Positions 32,612 to 44,140 of a stretch of 64,000 nucleotides of DNA are shown piece after piece. The notes under the pieces are model-generated. The model saw only the letters and a program-made list of their open reading frames with translations, was not told the origin of the DNA and searched no databases. Both the position numbers and the translations under genes were made by a program. Every line of letters begins with the position of its first letter. The stretch's first letter is position 1. The DNA lies in contig CAJJCA010000011.1 in NCBI GenBank assembly GCA_905182575.1, positions 1 to 64,000 on the forward strand, in the 5' to 3' direction. Origin of the DNA: an uncultured Flavobacteriaceae bacterium. Lineage in GTDB: Bacteria > Bacteroidota > Bacteroidia > Flavobacteriales > Flavobacteriaceae.

Positions 32612-33676
32612 TTATTTTATTTGACTGGCTAAATAATCTCCAACTTCACTGGTTTTATAGGCTTTATCATTCCCTTCAACCAAGTCTTCTGTGACAATGC
32701 CTTCTTCGAGCGATTGATCGACAATTTTTCGAATCAAGGCCCCTTCTTCATGTAAACCAAATGCCATTTCAAACATCATTGCTGCAGACAAAACTGTGGC
32801 CAGTGGATTGGCGATGTCTTTACCCGTAGCTTGAGGAAAAGATCCGTGAATGGGCTCGAATAGACCAATTTTAGATCCAACAGATGCAGAGGGCATCAAA
32901 CCCATTGAACCTGAGATAACTGAAGCTTCGTCGGTGAGAATGTCACCAAAAAGGTTTTCAGTAATCAATACGTCATAACTGTTTGGCCATTGCACCAAAC
33001 GCATGGCAACGGCATCGACAAATTCATAAGCAACTTCAACTTCTGGATAATCCTTTTCCATCAATTGAACAGTTTCTCTCCACAGTCGAGAACTTTCCAA
33101 AACGTTTGCCTTGTCTACACAGCATAATTTTTTAGATCGGGTCATGGCCAATTCAAAACCTTTTTTAGCCAACCGTTGTATTTCACTTCGGGTATAAGTA
33201 CAAGTGTCAAAGGCGGTGTTGCCATCATCTTTTCTTCCTCGTTCTCCAAAATAAATTCCACCCGTTAATTCTCTTAAAAAAACCAAATCTGTTCCCTCAA
33301 TTCGTTCTCTTTTTAAGGGAGACTTGTCAATTAATGACGGGAAAGTAAAAGTCGGGCGTACATTAGCAAATAGCCCTAATTTTTGACGCATTTTTAAAAG
33401 TCCTTGTTCGGGTCTTACTTTTGCAGAAGGGTCATTGTCAAAACGTGGATGTCCGATGGCGCCAAATAAAACAGCGTCAGAGGCCAAACATACTTCATGA
33501 GTACTGTCTGGATAAGGTTCTCCCACCGCATCAATAGCTACAGCACCAGTCAATGCAGGCATCCATTCGATTTGATGATCAAATTTTTTAGCAATTGCAT
33601 CGGATACTTTAACTGCTTGATCGATTACTTCTGGACCAATACCGTCTCCGGCCAATAAGGCAATTTTTAATTTCAT
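32612..33676 (-). CDS. leuB: 3-isopropylmalate dehydrogenase
   Basis: LLAGDGIGPEVIDQAVKV; LTGGIYFGERG; GSMGLMPSASVG. Confidence 0.95.
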   Translation of the reverse strand: MKLKIALLAGDGIGPEVIDQAVKVSDAIAKKFDHQIEWMPALTGAVAIDAVGEPYPDSTHEVCLASDAVLFGAIGHPRFDNDPSAKVRPEQGLLKMRQKLGLFANVRPTFTFPSLIDKSPLKRERIEGTDLVFLRELTGGIYFGERGRKDDGNTAFDTCTYTRSEIQRLAKKGFELAMTRSKKLCCVDKANVLESSRLWRETVQLMEKDYPEVEVAYEFVDAVAMRLVQWPNSYDVLITENLFGDILTDEASVISGSMGLMPSASVGSKIGLFEPIHGSFPQATGKDIANPLATVLSAAMMFEMAFGLHEEGALIRKIVDQSLEEGIVTEDLVEGNDKAYKTSEVGDYLASQIK

Positions 33677-33686
33677 ATGTCGTTAA

Positions 33687-35207
33687 TTAATTTAATTTGA
33701 CGTTTAGCATTTTTTCAGTTGCCTTGATGGCAGCTACGGTTTGATCAGAATCTAAACCACGTGTGGTGAACTCCTTAGTACTACTTTTCCAGGTAACAAA
33801 AGTTTCACACAAAGCATCCGAATTACTTCCCGGTGGAATACGAACCGCGTAGTCAACCAAAAGAGGTAATTCTAATTTTTTCTTTTTATAAATTATTTTT
33901 AAGGCCCTCATAAAAGCATCAAATTGTCCATCTCCTGAGGCACTTGCTTCCATGATTTCTCCATCGATTTCTAGAGAGATTGTCGTGTTGGGTTGAAGTC
34001 CCTTGGAATGTGTAAGTGCATAGGATTTAACCAATACTCTTTCTTCCATGGCACTATTGAGAACGTCCGATATTATATAAGGGAGATCCTCTGTTGTGAC
34101 CCTTTCTTTTTTATCTCCCAACTCAATGATGCGTTGGGTGACCTTTTTTACTTCATCATCATTAAGTGTAACGCCTAATTTTTGAAGGTTTTTCTGAATG
34201 TTCGCTTTACCAGAGGTTTTTCCTAGAGCATATTCTCTCGTTCTACCAAAACGTTCTGGTAATAGGTTGTTGAAATAGAGGTTCTTCTTCTTGTCACCGT
34301 CGGCGTGGATTCCAGCAGTTTGAGTGAAAACATTTTCACCCACGATAGGTTTGTTCGCTGGGACGATAAAACCTGTAAAAGTAGAAACCAACTTGCTCAC
34401 CTTATGCAGTGCGGTTTCATTAATGTTTATTTTAATTTCGGGTAAAAAATCTTTGATGTTGGCCACCGCACTCGCCATTGGTGTATTTCCAGCGCGCTCT
34501 CCCATTCCATTGATGGTGAGATGCAATCCATGACATCCAGCTCTCAAGGCCTCCATACTATTGGCGACACTTAGGTCATAATCATTGTGACCATGAAAAT
34601 CGAAATGTAATTCGGGAAACTTAGAAACGATTTCAGAAACAAATTTAAAAGTCTCCAAATGAGTGAGGATCCCTAAAGTATCGGGTAGCAATACCCTTTT
34701 GATTGGTTGTGTGGCAATGAAAGATAAATATTCGTCGACATAGGCCCTGGAGTTTCGCATACCATTGCTCCAATCTTCCAAATAAACATTGGTGGTAATG
34801 CCTTCTCTTTCTGCTTCTAAAACATTGTCCTCAATTTCTTTGAAATGTTGATCAGGTGTTTTTTTAAGCTGATGTGTCAGGTGGTTTAAAGACCCTTTTG
34901 TTAATAAATTCTGAACTTTTGCACCAGAATCTTTTAACCAATTTAAGGAGGTTCCTTGGTCTACAAAAGTTAAGATTTCAATGCGATCCAACAGTGATTT
35001 GCTTTTGGCCCAAGCAGCAATTTCTTTTACCGAATTCAATTCTCCCTCAGAGACTCTTGCCGAGGCAATCTCAATGCGATCTACTTTTAACTCTTCTAAT
35101 AATAACTTAGAAAGTGTTAGTTTTTCAGCTACAGAAAACGACACCCCTGAGGTTTGTTCGCCATCCCTAAGCGTGGTGTCCATGATTTCAATAGTTCTTT
35201 TTTTCAT
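33687..35207 (-). CDS. isopropylmalate/citramalate synthase family protein with C-terminal LeuA regulatory domain (CimA-like candidate)
   Basis: [37 protein letters not shown]-terminal SLEIDGEIMEASASGDGQFDAFMRAL. Confidence 0.85.
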   Translation of the reverse strand: MKKRTIEIMDTTLRDGEQTSGVSFSVAEKLTLSKLLLEELKVDRIEIASARVSEGELNSVKEIAAWAKSKSLLDRIEILTFVDQGTSLNWLKDSGAKVQNLLTKGSLNHLTHQLKKTPDQHFKEIEDNVLEAEREGITTNVYLEDWSNGMRNSRAYVDEYLSFIATQPIKRVLLPDTLGILTHLETFKFVSEIVSKFPELHFDFHGHNDYDLSVANSMEALRAGCHGLHLTINGMGERAGNTPMASAVANIKDFLPEIKININETALHKVSKLVSTFTGFIVPANKPIVGENVFTQTAGIHADGDKKKNLYFNNLLPERFGRTREYALGKTSGKANIQKNLQKLGVTLNDDEVKKVTQRIIELGDKKERVTTEDLPYIISDVLNSAMEERVLVKSYALTHSKGLQPNTTISLEIDGEIMEASASGDGQFDAFMRALKIIYKKKKLELPLLVDYAVRIPPGSNSDALCETFVTWKSSTKEFTTRGLDSDQTVAAIKATEKMLNVKLN

Positions 35208-35245
35208 CGCAAGGTTTGAGAAAGAAAGTTTAGAGTGGAGTATTT

Positions 35246-35827
35246 TTAGAAAATTCTTTGATTTCTTCTTTTACAGCTAAGAAGATAGTCGATATCGTCA
35301 AAACCATTCAACATGTTTTCTTTTTTATAAGGGTTGATGTCAAAATTTTCAGATTCTCCAGTAGTGTCAAGAGTAACCTTTTGATTTTCTAGATCAATCG
35401 TAATTGAGGTTTTTGGATCAGCATTGACCGCTTCAAACATTTTGGCTGAAAATTCTGCAGATACTTGAACTGGTAAAACACCAATGTTTAAACAATTATT
35501 TCTGAAAATATCCGCAAAGAAACTTGAAATAACGCATCGAAAACCATAATCATAGATCGCCCAAGCAGCATGTTCTCTTGAGGATCCGGAGCCAAAGTTT
35601 TTTTCTCCTAATAAAATTTGTCCACTGAACTTGGCGTTATTGAGAACAAAATCTTCTTTAGGACTGTCATCATTATTGTATCTCCAGTCACGAAATAAGT
35701 TGTCTCCAAAACCAATGCGCTCTGTCGCTTTTAAAAATCGAGCAGGAATGATTTGATCAGTATCTACGTTTTCGATTGGAAGTGGAACTGCTGTACTTGT
35801 TAGTACCTTAAATTTATCGTAAGCCAT
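35246..35827 (-). CDS. leuD: 3-isopropylmalate dehydratase small subunit
   Basis: [32 protein letters not shown]. Confidence 0.95.
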   Translation of the reverse strand: MAYDKFKVLTSTAVPLPIENVDTDQIIPARFLKATERIGFGDNLFRDWRYNNDDSPKEDFVLNNAKFSGQILLGEKNFGSGSSREHAAWAIYDYGFRCVISSFFADIFRNNCLNIGVLPVQVSAEFSAKMFEAVNADPKTSITIDLENQKVTLDTTGESENFDINPYKKENMLNGFDDIDYLLSCKRRNQRIF

Positions 35828-35830
35828 TTA

Positions 35831-37228
35831 TTAATTTATTAACGTTCTTGGATCAGTTACTTTTCCTGTTACTGCAGCCGCTGCTGCCATGATTGGACTT
35901 GCCAATAGGGTTCTAGAGCCAGGTCCTTGTCGTCCTTCAAAATTTCTGTTTGATGTGCTAACAGCATATTTTCCAGTAGGAACTTTGTCATCATTCATTG
36001 CCAAACAAGCTGAGCATCCTGGTTCGCGAAGTTCAAAGCCAGATTCCTTAAGGATATCTAATAAACCTTCTTCTTCAATTGCCTTTTCTACTTTATGCGA
36101 TCCAGGAACCAACCAAGCGGTTACATTGGATGCTTTCTTTCGACCTTTAACGATTTCTGTAAAAGCCCTAAAATCTTCAATTCTACCGTTGGTACAACTT
36201 CCTAAAAACACAAAGTCAATTTCTTTACCGATCATTGTATCCCCTTCTTCATATCCCATGTAGTTCAATGACTTTTTGTAAGTGGCTGCTCCACCGTCGA
36301 TGGATTCTGCCATTGGGATGCCTTTCGAAATTCCAATCCCCATTCCAGGGTTTGTTCCGTAAGTAATCATCGGTTCTATAGAATTCCCATCGAAAACAAG
36401 TTCTTGGTCAAACACAGCATCCGCATCGGTCTTAAGATCTGACCAATATTCCATTGCTTTGTCCCAGTTTTCACCCTTAGGCGTAAACTCTCTGTCTTTT
36501 ATGTATTCAAATGTTTTTTCGTCTGGAGCAATCATTCCACCTCTGGCACCCATTTCGATACTGAGGTTGCAGACGGTCATTCTTCCTTCCATACTCATTT
36601 CATTAAAAACTTCTCCAGCATACTCCACAAAATAACCTGTGGCACCTGAGGTAGATAATTGTGAAATAATGAAAAGCGCCACATCTTTTGGGCCAACTCC
36701 TTTTTCAAGAGATCCCTTGATGGTGATGCGCATTTTTTTTGGTTTGGGTTGCAAAATACATTGCGTCGATAAAACCATTTCTACTTCCGAAGTTCCAATT
36801 CCAAAAGCAATCGCACCAAAAGCACCATGAGTTGAAGTGTGTGAATCTCCACATACGATCGTTGCACCTGGGAGGGTAATTCCATATTCAGGCCCTACCA
36901 CGTGTACAATACCGTTTTTTTCGTGACCCAATCCCCAATAAGAAATACCATGCGCTGTCGCATTTTTTTCTAAGGCGTCCAATTGTTTTGCGGACAAAGG
37001 ATCTGCAACGGGCAGGTGTTGATTGATGGTTGGCGTGTTGTGATCCGCTGTTGCGAAAGTACGCTCAGGATACAATACGCTAATGTTTCTGTTGTCTAAT
37101 CCCAAAAAAGCTACAGGACTGGTAACCTCGTGTACCATGTGGCGATCGATGAACAAGACATCGGGTCCATCTTTTATTTGTTGGACCACGTGGGAATCCC
37201 AAACTTTATCAAAAAGTGTTTTTTTCAT
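35831..37228 (-). CDS. leuC: 3-isopropylmalate dehydratase large subunit
   Basis: [40 protein letters not shown]. Confidence 0.96.
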   Translation of the reverse strand: MKKTLFDKVWDSHVVQQIKDGPDVLFIDRHMVHEVTSPVAFLGLDNRNISVLYPERTFATADHNTPTINQHLPVADPLSAKQLDALEKNATAHGISYWGLGHEKNGIVHVVGPEYGITLPGATIVCGDSHTSTHGAFGAIAFGIGTSEVEMVLSTQCILQPKPKKMRITIKGSLEKGVGPKDVALFIISQLSTSGATGYFVEYAGEVFNEMSMEGRMTVCNLSIEMGARGGMIAPDEKTFEYIKDREFTPKGENWDKAMEYWSDLKTDADAVFDQELVFDGNSIEPMITYGTNPGMGIGISKGIPMAESIDGGAATYKKSLNYMGYEEGDTMIGKEIDFVFLGSCTNGRIEDFRAFTEIVKGRKKASNVTAWLVPGSHKVEKAIEEEGLLDILKESGFELREPGCSACLAMNDDKVPTGKYAVSTSNRNFEGRQGPGSRTLLASPIMAAAAAVTGKVTDPRTLIN

Positions 37229-37249
37229 TTGTTTTAAAATAATTGTTTT

Positions 37250-38402
37250 TTAGAATCCGCAGGATTCAATAATTTCAGGAATGTCTTCATCACTGACCTC
37301 TTTTTGTTGATCAGCAACTTTTAAAAACTGTTCATATACTTTATCTAGTTGAAGTTTATCTAATTCAAAACCAATATTTTTGGCGCGGTAGGCCAATGCT
37401 GCTCTTCCGCTTCTGGCAGTTAAAACAATCGCAGACTCGGTTACTCCGACATCTAGGGGTCATTATTTCATAAGTTTCTCTTCTCTTGATCACGCCGTCT
37501 TGATGAATGCCTGAACTGTGTGCAAAAGCATTGGCGCCAACCACTGCTTTGTTGGGCTGAACTGGCATACCCATGCTGTCAGAAACCAATTGGCTTGTTG
37601 AGTATAGCAATTTGGAATTAATTCGAGTGTCTAAATTTAAACTGTCGTGTTGCTTCATAATCATTACAACTTCCTCTAAAGAAGTGTTTCCAGCGCGCTC
37701 CCCAATTCCATTGATGGTACATTCAATTTGTCTTGCACCATTAATGATTCCAGCAATCGAATTTGCAGTCGCCATCCCCAAGTCATTGTGGCAATGACAT
37801 GAAAGGACGGCTTTGTCAATTCCAGTAACGTTTTCTTTTAAATATTTAATTTTTGCACCATATTCTTCTGGCAAACAATAGCCAGTGGTGTCTGGAATAT
37901 TTAGAACAGTTGCCCCCGCCTTAATGACAGCTTCGCATACCCTGGCAAGAAACTCGTTATCAGTTCGTCCGGCATCTTCCGCATAAAACTCTACATCCTC
38001 AACAAAAGTTTTGGCATAGCTCACTGCAGCTACTGCACGTTCGATGATTTTTTCTCTATCAGAATTGAATTTGTATTTGATGTGGGAGTCTGAAGTTCCA
38101 ATTCCTGTGTGAATTCGAGAAAGTTTGGCGTGCTTAAGCGCTTCTGCTGCAACCTCAATATCTTTCTTCACAGCTCGAGTCAATCCACAAACTCTTGCAT
38201 TTTTAATCAGCTTTGAAATTTGTACCACAGAATCGAAGTCACCAGGACTTGAAACTGGAAATCCTGCCTCTAGTATGTCAACACCCAAAAAATCAAGGCG
38301 TTCTGCAATGATAAGTTTGTTTTTGGTGTCTAATTTACAACCTGGCACTTGTTCTCCATCTCTTAAGGTAGTGTCGAAAATTTGGACGTATTCGTTGTTC
38401 AT
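37250..38402 (-). CDS. leuA: 2-isopropylmalate synthase, short form (frame change near 37456)
   Basis: [17 protein letters not shown]; frame-corrected C-terminus [67 protein letters not shown]. Confidence 0.92.
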
Positions 38403-38548
38403 TTGCGGTACTCGGATATTAATTTAAACTAAATTATAATGAAATATGAAATAGTGGGGTTATATTAATATTTTTATTACAATATTCTATACATTTGTTT
38501 TCCATTTAAGTCGTTATAAAACAATAGATTAAACCAGATTTTACTACA

Positions 38549-40115
38549 ATGATTAATGAACAAAAAGACAACTTATTTCAGCTGATAAAATCGCTCACAA
38601 AATCTGAAAAGCGTCAATTTAAACTTTACGTAGGCCGAATGGGGTCTAACAACGACGCAAAATTCCTGAGCCTTTTTAATCTTTTGGACAAGTTAGAGAA
38701 GTATAGTGAAACCGCAATCCTTAAAAAAGGAATTGTTTCTAAGCAACAAGTTGTCTAATTTGAAAGCCCATTTGTTCAAACAGATATTAATTAGTTTACG
38801 GCTCAACCCAATTCATCAAAACATTCGAATCCAGATCAGAGAGCAAATGGATTTTGCTGCCATTTTATATCAAAAAGGATTGTATAAATTGAGTCTAAAG
38901 ATCTTAGACAAAGCAAAAATGCTTGCCCTTAAAAACGAAGAAAAATATTCTGCTTTTGATATTGTGGAGTTTGAAAAGTTAATAGAGTCTCAATACATCA
39001 CAAGAAGTCTAACCAACCGGGCGCAAGAATTGATTAAGGAAGCTGATTTCCTTAGAACGCAAAACGACTTGGCCAGTAAGCTTTCTAATTTATCCCTTTT
39101 ACTTTATGAGCGTTTGATCAAAACAGGCTATGCCAAAAGTGATCAGGAGTTTAGAGAGATCACTAAGTTTTTTTATGAAAAAATGCCGACAATGGAGGTT
39201 GAAAAACTTGGGTTTAGAGAAAAACTTTGGTACTACAAAGCACATGTCTGGTATAGTTTTTTGGTTCAAGATTTTTTATCATCCTTTAAATATGCCTCTA
39301 AGTGGGTTACTATGTTTGATGAAAAGCCAGAAATGATTTTGATTCATCCCGTTTTTTATCTCAAAGGGAATAATTTTTTAATGGAGTCCTTGGCCCTTAT
39401 CAAGTATCCTGAGAAGTTTAAGATTACCCTTCGAAATATGCTTGGAAAAATCAATTCTTTAGAGTTTTCTAAGAATGAAAACCTTGCAGGCTTAAGCTTC
39501 TTGTATTATTACTTTATTGGGCATACTGAATTTCTTCAAGGAAATTTTGAAGGAGAACTTGCGATACTTCCTGAAGTGACAAAAGGGATTGAAGATTTTA
39601 GAAATCAGATTGATCCGCACCACATCATGATGTTTTATTATAAAATTGCTTGTCTGTATTTTGGCTCAGGAGACAATGAAAATTGCATCGTTTATCTGAA
39701 CAAAATTATAAGTGACAAACACCTGAAAATGCGAGAAGATCTTCTATGCTTTACTAGAATTTTAAATGTCGTAGCGCATTATGAAGCAGGATTTGATTAT
39801 CATTTAGAAAACCATTTGAGAGAAACCTATAAGTATCTGATTAAAATGGACGATTTGCATGAAGTTCAAAAAGCAATGATGCGATTTGTCAGGAGCTTGG
39901 GTGATATTTATCCGCACGAATTGAAAGCCGCTTTTGTTAAATTACACAAGGAGTTAAAGCAATATGAAGAAGATCCTTACGAACGAAGGGCCTTTTTATA
40001 TCTAGACATTTTGTCTTGGTTGGAAAGTAAAATCGAAAACCGCTCAATTGGAGAGATTATTAGAGAAAAAGCAAAAGTAATTAATCGGAAAGAACGAAAT
40101 TCCATTCCGGTTTAG
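38549..40115 (+). CDS. conserved Bacteroidota-type hypothetical protein (frame change near 38755)
   Basis: ORFs 38549..38758 and 38706..40115 join at KQQ-LSNLKAHLFKQ; helical-repeat-like. Confidence 0.7.
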
Positions 40116-40739
40116 AAGGGGGAGGAGCAATGATTTCTATCCTTTCCTTCGAAATAGGATGACTTACCGTCAGTGACCTTGCGTGAAGATCAATACTCCC
40201 GTCCGGATTGCTTCTTTTAGCGCCGTATTTTAAATCTCCTTTGATGGGATGTCCCAATGCGCAGAGCTGACTTCTTATTTGGTGGTGACGGCCTGTTTCT
40301 AATGTGATTTCAAGTAACAAATAACGGTCTAATTCTTTTCTTTTGTTATAATGAAGAATTGCTTTTTTAGTATTGGTTTGCTCCTCATCGAATGCAAAAG
40401 ACTTATTCATTTTTTGATTTCTCCTGAGCCAATGAGTCAAAGTCCCTTTTTTAGATTTGAAGGTTTTGTTGACAAGCGCCCAATAGACTTTTTGAACATT
40501 TCATTTAATCTTTTCAGTGATTTTGAAGTTTTTGTAAAAATGATAACTCCGCTAGTTGGTCTATCTAACCTGTGAGTTATTCCTAAAAATACATTTCCTG
40601 GTTTATTGTATTTTTTTTTGATGTAGGCTTTGACTTTATCCGCTAACGGGACATCGCCTGTTTTATCTCCCTGAACCAAATCTCCTGAAGGTTTGTTAAT
40701 TGCAATAAGATGATTGTCTTCGAAAAGAATGTTGAGCAA
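40081..40739 (-). CDS. RluA-family pseudouridine synthase (frame change near 40490)
   Basis: GITHRLDRPTSGVIIFTKTSKSL; frame-corrected VYWALVNKTFKSKKGTLTHWLRRNQKMNKSF; GRHHQIRSQLCALGHPIKGD. Confidence 0.9.
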
Positions 40740-40753
40740 AATAGGAGGTTTTT

Positions 40754-41574
40754 TTAATATTGTTCTTTGTCGTTCGGAAAGTCATTACTTTTAACATCCA
40801 AAGGTGAAGGCTTGAATAGCTTGACTGATTTTGGTATTTAGATCTAAATAACGTCTCAAAAAGCGTGGACTGAATTCTGTACTCATTCCCAACATGTCAT
40901 GAAGCACCAAAACCTGACCATCCACTTCATTCCCCGCGCCGATTCCAATGATTGGAATGTTGACTTCTCTTGCCACTTTGCAGCGAGTTTAGCAGGAATT
41001 TTTTCTAAAACAATACCAAAACAACCAATTTCTTCAAGCATCTTTGAATCTTCGACGAGTTGTTTCGCTTCACTTTCTTTTTTGGCTCTTACGGTGTAAG
41101 TTCCAAATTTATAGATCGACTGTGGCGTAAGTCCCAAATGTCCCATCACCGGAATTCCAGCCTGTAGAATTCTTACGATAGATTCTTTAATTTGACTTCC
41201 GCCTTCAAGTTTTACTGCATGCGCTCCTGCTTCTTTCATGATCCGTATTGCAGATCGAAGCGCTTCTTTAGAATCAGATTGATAAGATCCAAAAGGTAAA
41301 TCGACAACGACTAAAGCGCGCTCAACCCCCCGTATGACACCAGAGGCGTGGTAAATCATTTGATCTAAAGTTATGGGTAGCGTCGTTTCATGACCTGCCA
41401 TCACATTGGAAGCCGAATCGCCAACCAATATAATGTCAATTCCAGCCTTGTCTACAATACCCGCTAGGGTGAAGTCATAGGCAGTAAGCATTGCGATTTT
41501 TTCGCCTCTCTGCTTCATCTTTCAGACAAACTATTTGTCGTTATACGGGTATAATCTTTGGCCACTTTTGACAT
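40754..41574 (-). CDS. panB: 3-methyl-2-oxobutanoate hydroxymethyltransferase (three frame changes)
   Basis: [25 protein letters not shown]; own reading adds N-term [18 protein letters not shown] and C-term [14 protein letters not shown]. Confidence 0.93.
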
Positions 41575-41657
41575 ATTTAAATTTTTATAAAAGTATGTTG
41601 TTTTTTTAAAACCTATAACTTTTATCAAATTTATGAATTTTAAATACATTTGGCATA

Positions 41658-41698
41658 TGACAAGCTGTCAGGAATGTTTTATTGGCACAATGCTTGAA
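41658..41698 (+). promoter_or_regulatory. palindrome TGACA-AGC-TGTCA followed by sigma-54-like promoter TGGCAC-N5-TTGAA upstream of dnaK
   Basis: 41658-41670 perfect inverted repeat; TGGCAC 41683-41688, TTGAA 41694-41698, dnaK ATG 41730. Confidence 0.45.
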
Positions 41699-41729
41699 TA
41701 GTATGGTTAAAATAAAATTGATTTAAATT

Positions 41730-43649
41730 ATGAGTAAAATAATAGGAATAGATTTAGGAACAACAAATTCATGTGTTTCTGTAATGGAAGGGAATGAACC
41801 CGTAGTAATTCCTAATTCCGAAGGAAAAAGAACAACTCCATCAGTAATTGCTTTTGTTGAAGGTGGTGAAATCAAAGTAGGAGATCCTGCAAAACGTCAG
41901 GCAGTAACTAACCCAACTAAAACCATAGCCTCTATCAAAAGGTTTATGGGAAATAAGTTTTCCGAATCTAAAAATGACACGAAAACAGTTGCATATAAAG
42001 TAGTGAAAGGAGATAATGATACCCCACGTGTCGATATTGATGGTCGTTTGTATACGCCTCAAGAGTTATCTGCACGTGTTTTAATGAAAATGAAAAAGAC
42101 GGCAGAAGAATTTTTAGGTCAGGATGTCACCGAAGCTGTGATTACTGTTCCAGCTTACTTTAATGATGCTCAACGTCAAGCAACTAAAGAAGCAGGAGAA
42201 ATTTCTGGTCTTAAAGTTCAAAGAATTATCAACGAGCCTACGGCAGCAGCTTTGGCTTTTGGTTTGGATAAAAAAAGTGGTGGAGACAGTAAAATTGCTG
42301 TTTATGACCTCGGAGGAGGAACTTTTGATATTTCTATCCTAGAATTGGGAGATGGCGTATTTGAAGTTCTTTCTACCAATGGTGATACACACCTTGGGGG
42401 AGATGATTTTGATCAAGTATTGATCGACTTCTTGGCAGATGATTTTAAAAAGACCGAACAAATCGACCTTAGAGAAGATCCAATGGCATTGCAACGTCTA
42501 AAAGAGGCTGCTGAAAAAGCAAAAATCGAATTGTCTTCTTCTGCGCAGACAGAAATAAACTTACCCTATGTTACGGCTACGGCTTCTGGGCCTAAGCACT
42601 TGGTTACGACATTAACACGTGCAAAATTCGAACAACTTTCTGACGAATTTGTAAAGCGTTCTATGGCGCCAGTCAAGAAAGCTTTGGAAGACGCAGGACT
42701 TTCTACCTCTGATATTGATGAAGTTATTTTAGTAGGAGGTTCAACTCGTATTCCAATCATCCAATCTGAGGTAGAAAAATTCTTTGGTAAAAAACCTTCG
42801 AAAGGAGTTAATCCTGATGAAGTTGTTGCCATTGGTGCAGCTATTCAAGGAGGAGTACTTTCTGGAGATGTCAAAGATGTCTTGTTGCTTGATGTAACAC
42901 CACTTTCATTAGGAATTGAAACTATGGGAAGTGTGATGACCAAGTTGATTGAGTCTAACACAACCATTCCTACAAAAAAATCACAAGTTTTTTCTACAGC
43001 GGCAGACAATCAGCCTTCAGTAGAGATTCATGTTTTACAGGGAGAAAGATCAATGGCATCTGACAACAATACAATCGGACGTTTTCATTTGGATGGAATT
43101 CCACCCGCTCCTAGAGGAACACCTCAAATTGAAGTTACTTTTGATATTGACGCCAATGGAATCATAAAAGTAAGTGCTTCTGATAAAGCATCTGGAAAAT
43201 CCCAAGACATTCGTATTGAGGCTTCTTCAGGCTTAACAGATGAAGAAATTCAAAAGATGAAGCAAGAAGCAGAAGCTAATGCCGATGCTGATAAGAAAGC
43301 CAAAGAAGAGGTAGACAAACTCAACTCTGCAGATCAAATGATTTTTCAAACTGAAAAACAGTTGAGTGAATTTGGAGAAAAGCTTTCTGCAGATAAAAAA
43401 GCACCTATCGAATCCTCTTTGGAAGAGCTTAAAAAAGCTCATGAATCTAAAGACCTGGCTTTGATTGATGCTGCTCTTGAGAAAATCAATGAAGCATGGA
43501 AAAATGCTTCTGAAGAAATGTATAAGGCTCAAGCTGAATCGCAGCAAGGAGCTGCTGGTCAAGCGCCACCAGAAGGGGAAGCAGAAAGTGCTAACGCTGC
43601 TGGCGGAGATGACGTTCAGGATGTTGATTTTGAAGAGGTTAAAGAATAA
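41730..43649 (+). CDS. dnaK: molecular chaperone DnaK
   Basis: [33 protein letters not shown]; intact 639 aa. Confidence 0.98.
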   Translation: MSKIIGIDLGTTNSCVSVMEGNEPVVIPNSEGKRTTPSVIAFVEGGEIKVGDPAKRQAVTNPTKTIASIKRFMGNKFSESKNDTKTVAYKVVKGDNDTPRVDIDGRLYTPQELSARVLMKMKKTAEEFLGQDVTEAVITVPAYFNDAQRQATKEAGEISGLKVQRIINEPTAAALAFGLDKKSGGDSKIAVYDLGGGTFDISILELGDGVFEVLSTNGDTHLGGDDFDQVLIDFLADDFKKTEQIDLREDPMALQRLKEAAEKAKIELSSSAQTEINLPYVTATASGPKHLVTTLTRAKFEQLSDEFVKRSMAPVKKALEDAGLSTSDIDEVILVGGSTRIPIIQSEVEKFFGKKPSKGVNPDEVVAIGAAIQGGVLSGDVKDVLLLDVTPLSLGIETMGSVMTKLIESNTTIPTKKSQVFSTAADNQPSVEIHVLQGERSMASDNNTIGRFHLDGIPPAPRGTPQIEVTFDIDANGIIKVSASDKASGKSQDIRIEASSGLTDEEIQKMKQEAEANADADKKAKEEVDKLNSADQMIFQTEKQLSEFGEKLSADKKAPIESSLEELKKAHESKDLALIDAALEKINEAWKNASEEMYKAQAESQQGAAGQAPPEGEAESANAAGGDDVQDVDFEEVKE

Positions 43650-43670
43650 CAAGTTGAATATTTATTAAAC

Positions 43671-43710
43671 AAAAACCTTCTGCTTAACTTAATCGGAAGG
43701 TTTTGTTTTT
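43671..43710 (+). terminator. Rho-independent terminator after dnaK
   Basis: AAAACCTTC ... GAAGGTTTT stem followed by T-rich run. Confidence 0.65.
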
Positions 43711-43723
43711 TAAGGAAATTAAT

Positions 43724-44140
43724 ATGGACAAAGAGCAAGTTTTAAAATATTGTAATGCAATTTGCGACAATACTTTAATGGAGACACTCGGGATCGAGTT
43801 TGTTGATGCTGGTGAGGACTTCTTAACAGCTCGAATGGAGGTTACTGCTAAAGTTCATCAGCCAGATGGTGTTCTTCACGGTGGAGCTACTGTCGCTTTA
43901 GCTGAAACGGTTGGGAGTGCTGCCGTTTTTGTTTTAAACAAAGATCCAAACCTTACAACACGGGGAATTGAAATCTCTGCCAATCACTTGAAAGGCGTAA
44001 AAGAAGGTTTTGTTTACGCAAGAGCGACACCCATTCACAATGGAAAAACCATCCAGCTTTGGGAAATTAGAGTTACCGATGATGAAAAGAATCTTATCTC
44101 AATATGTAAATTAACTACCCTGACCCGCGCTCAAAAATAA
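43724..44140 (+). CDS. hotdog-fold thioesterase (PaaI-like); candidate DHNA-CoA thioesterase
   Basis: VHQPDGVLHGGATVALAETVGSAA; immediately upstream of menF. Confidence 0.85.
   Translation: MDKEQVLKYCNAICDNTLMETLGIEFVDAGEDFLTARMEVTAKVHQPDGVLHGGATVALAETVGSAAVFVLNKDPNLTTRGIEISANHLKGVKEGFVYARATPIHNGKTIQLWEIRVTDDEKNLISICKLTTLTRAQK

Noticed and set aside
38549-40115. Hypothetical protein as a novel regulator of the leu genes
   Set aside because: Only divergent position supports it; no DNA-binding motif recognised
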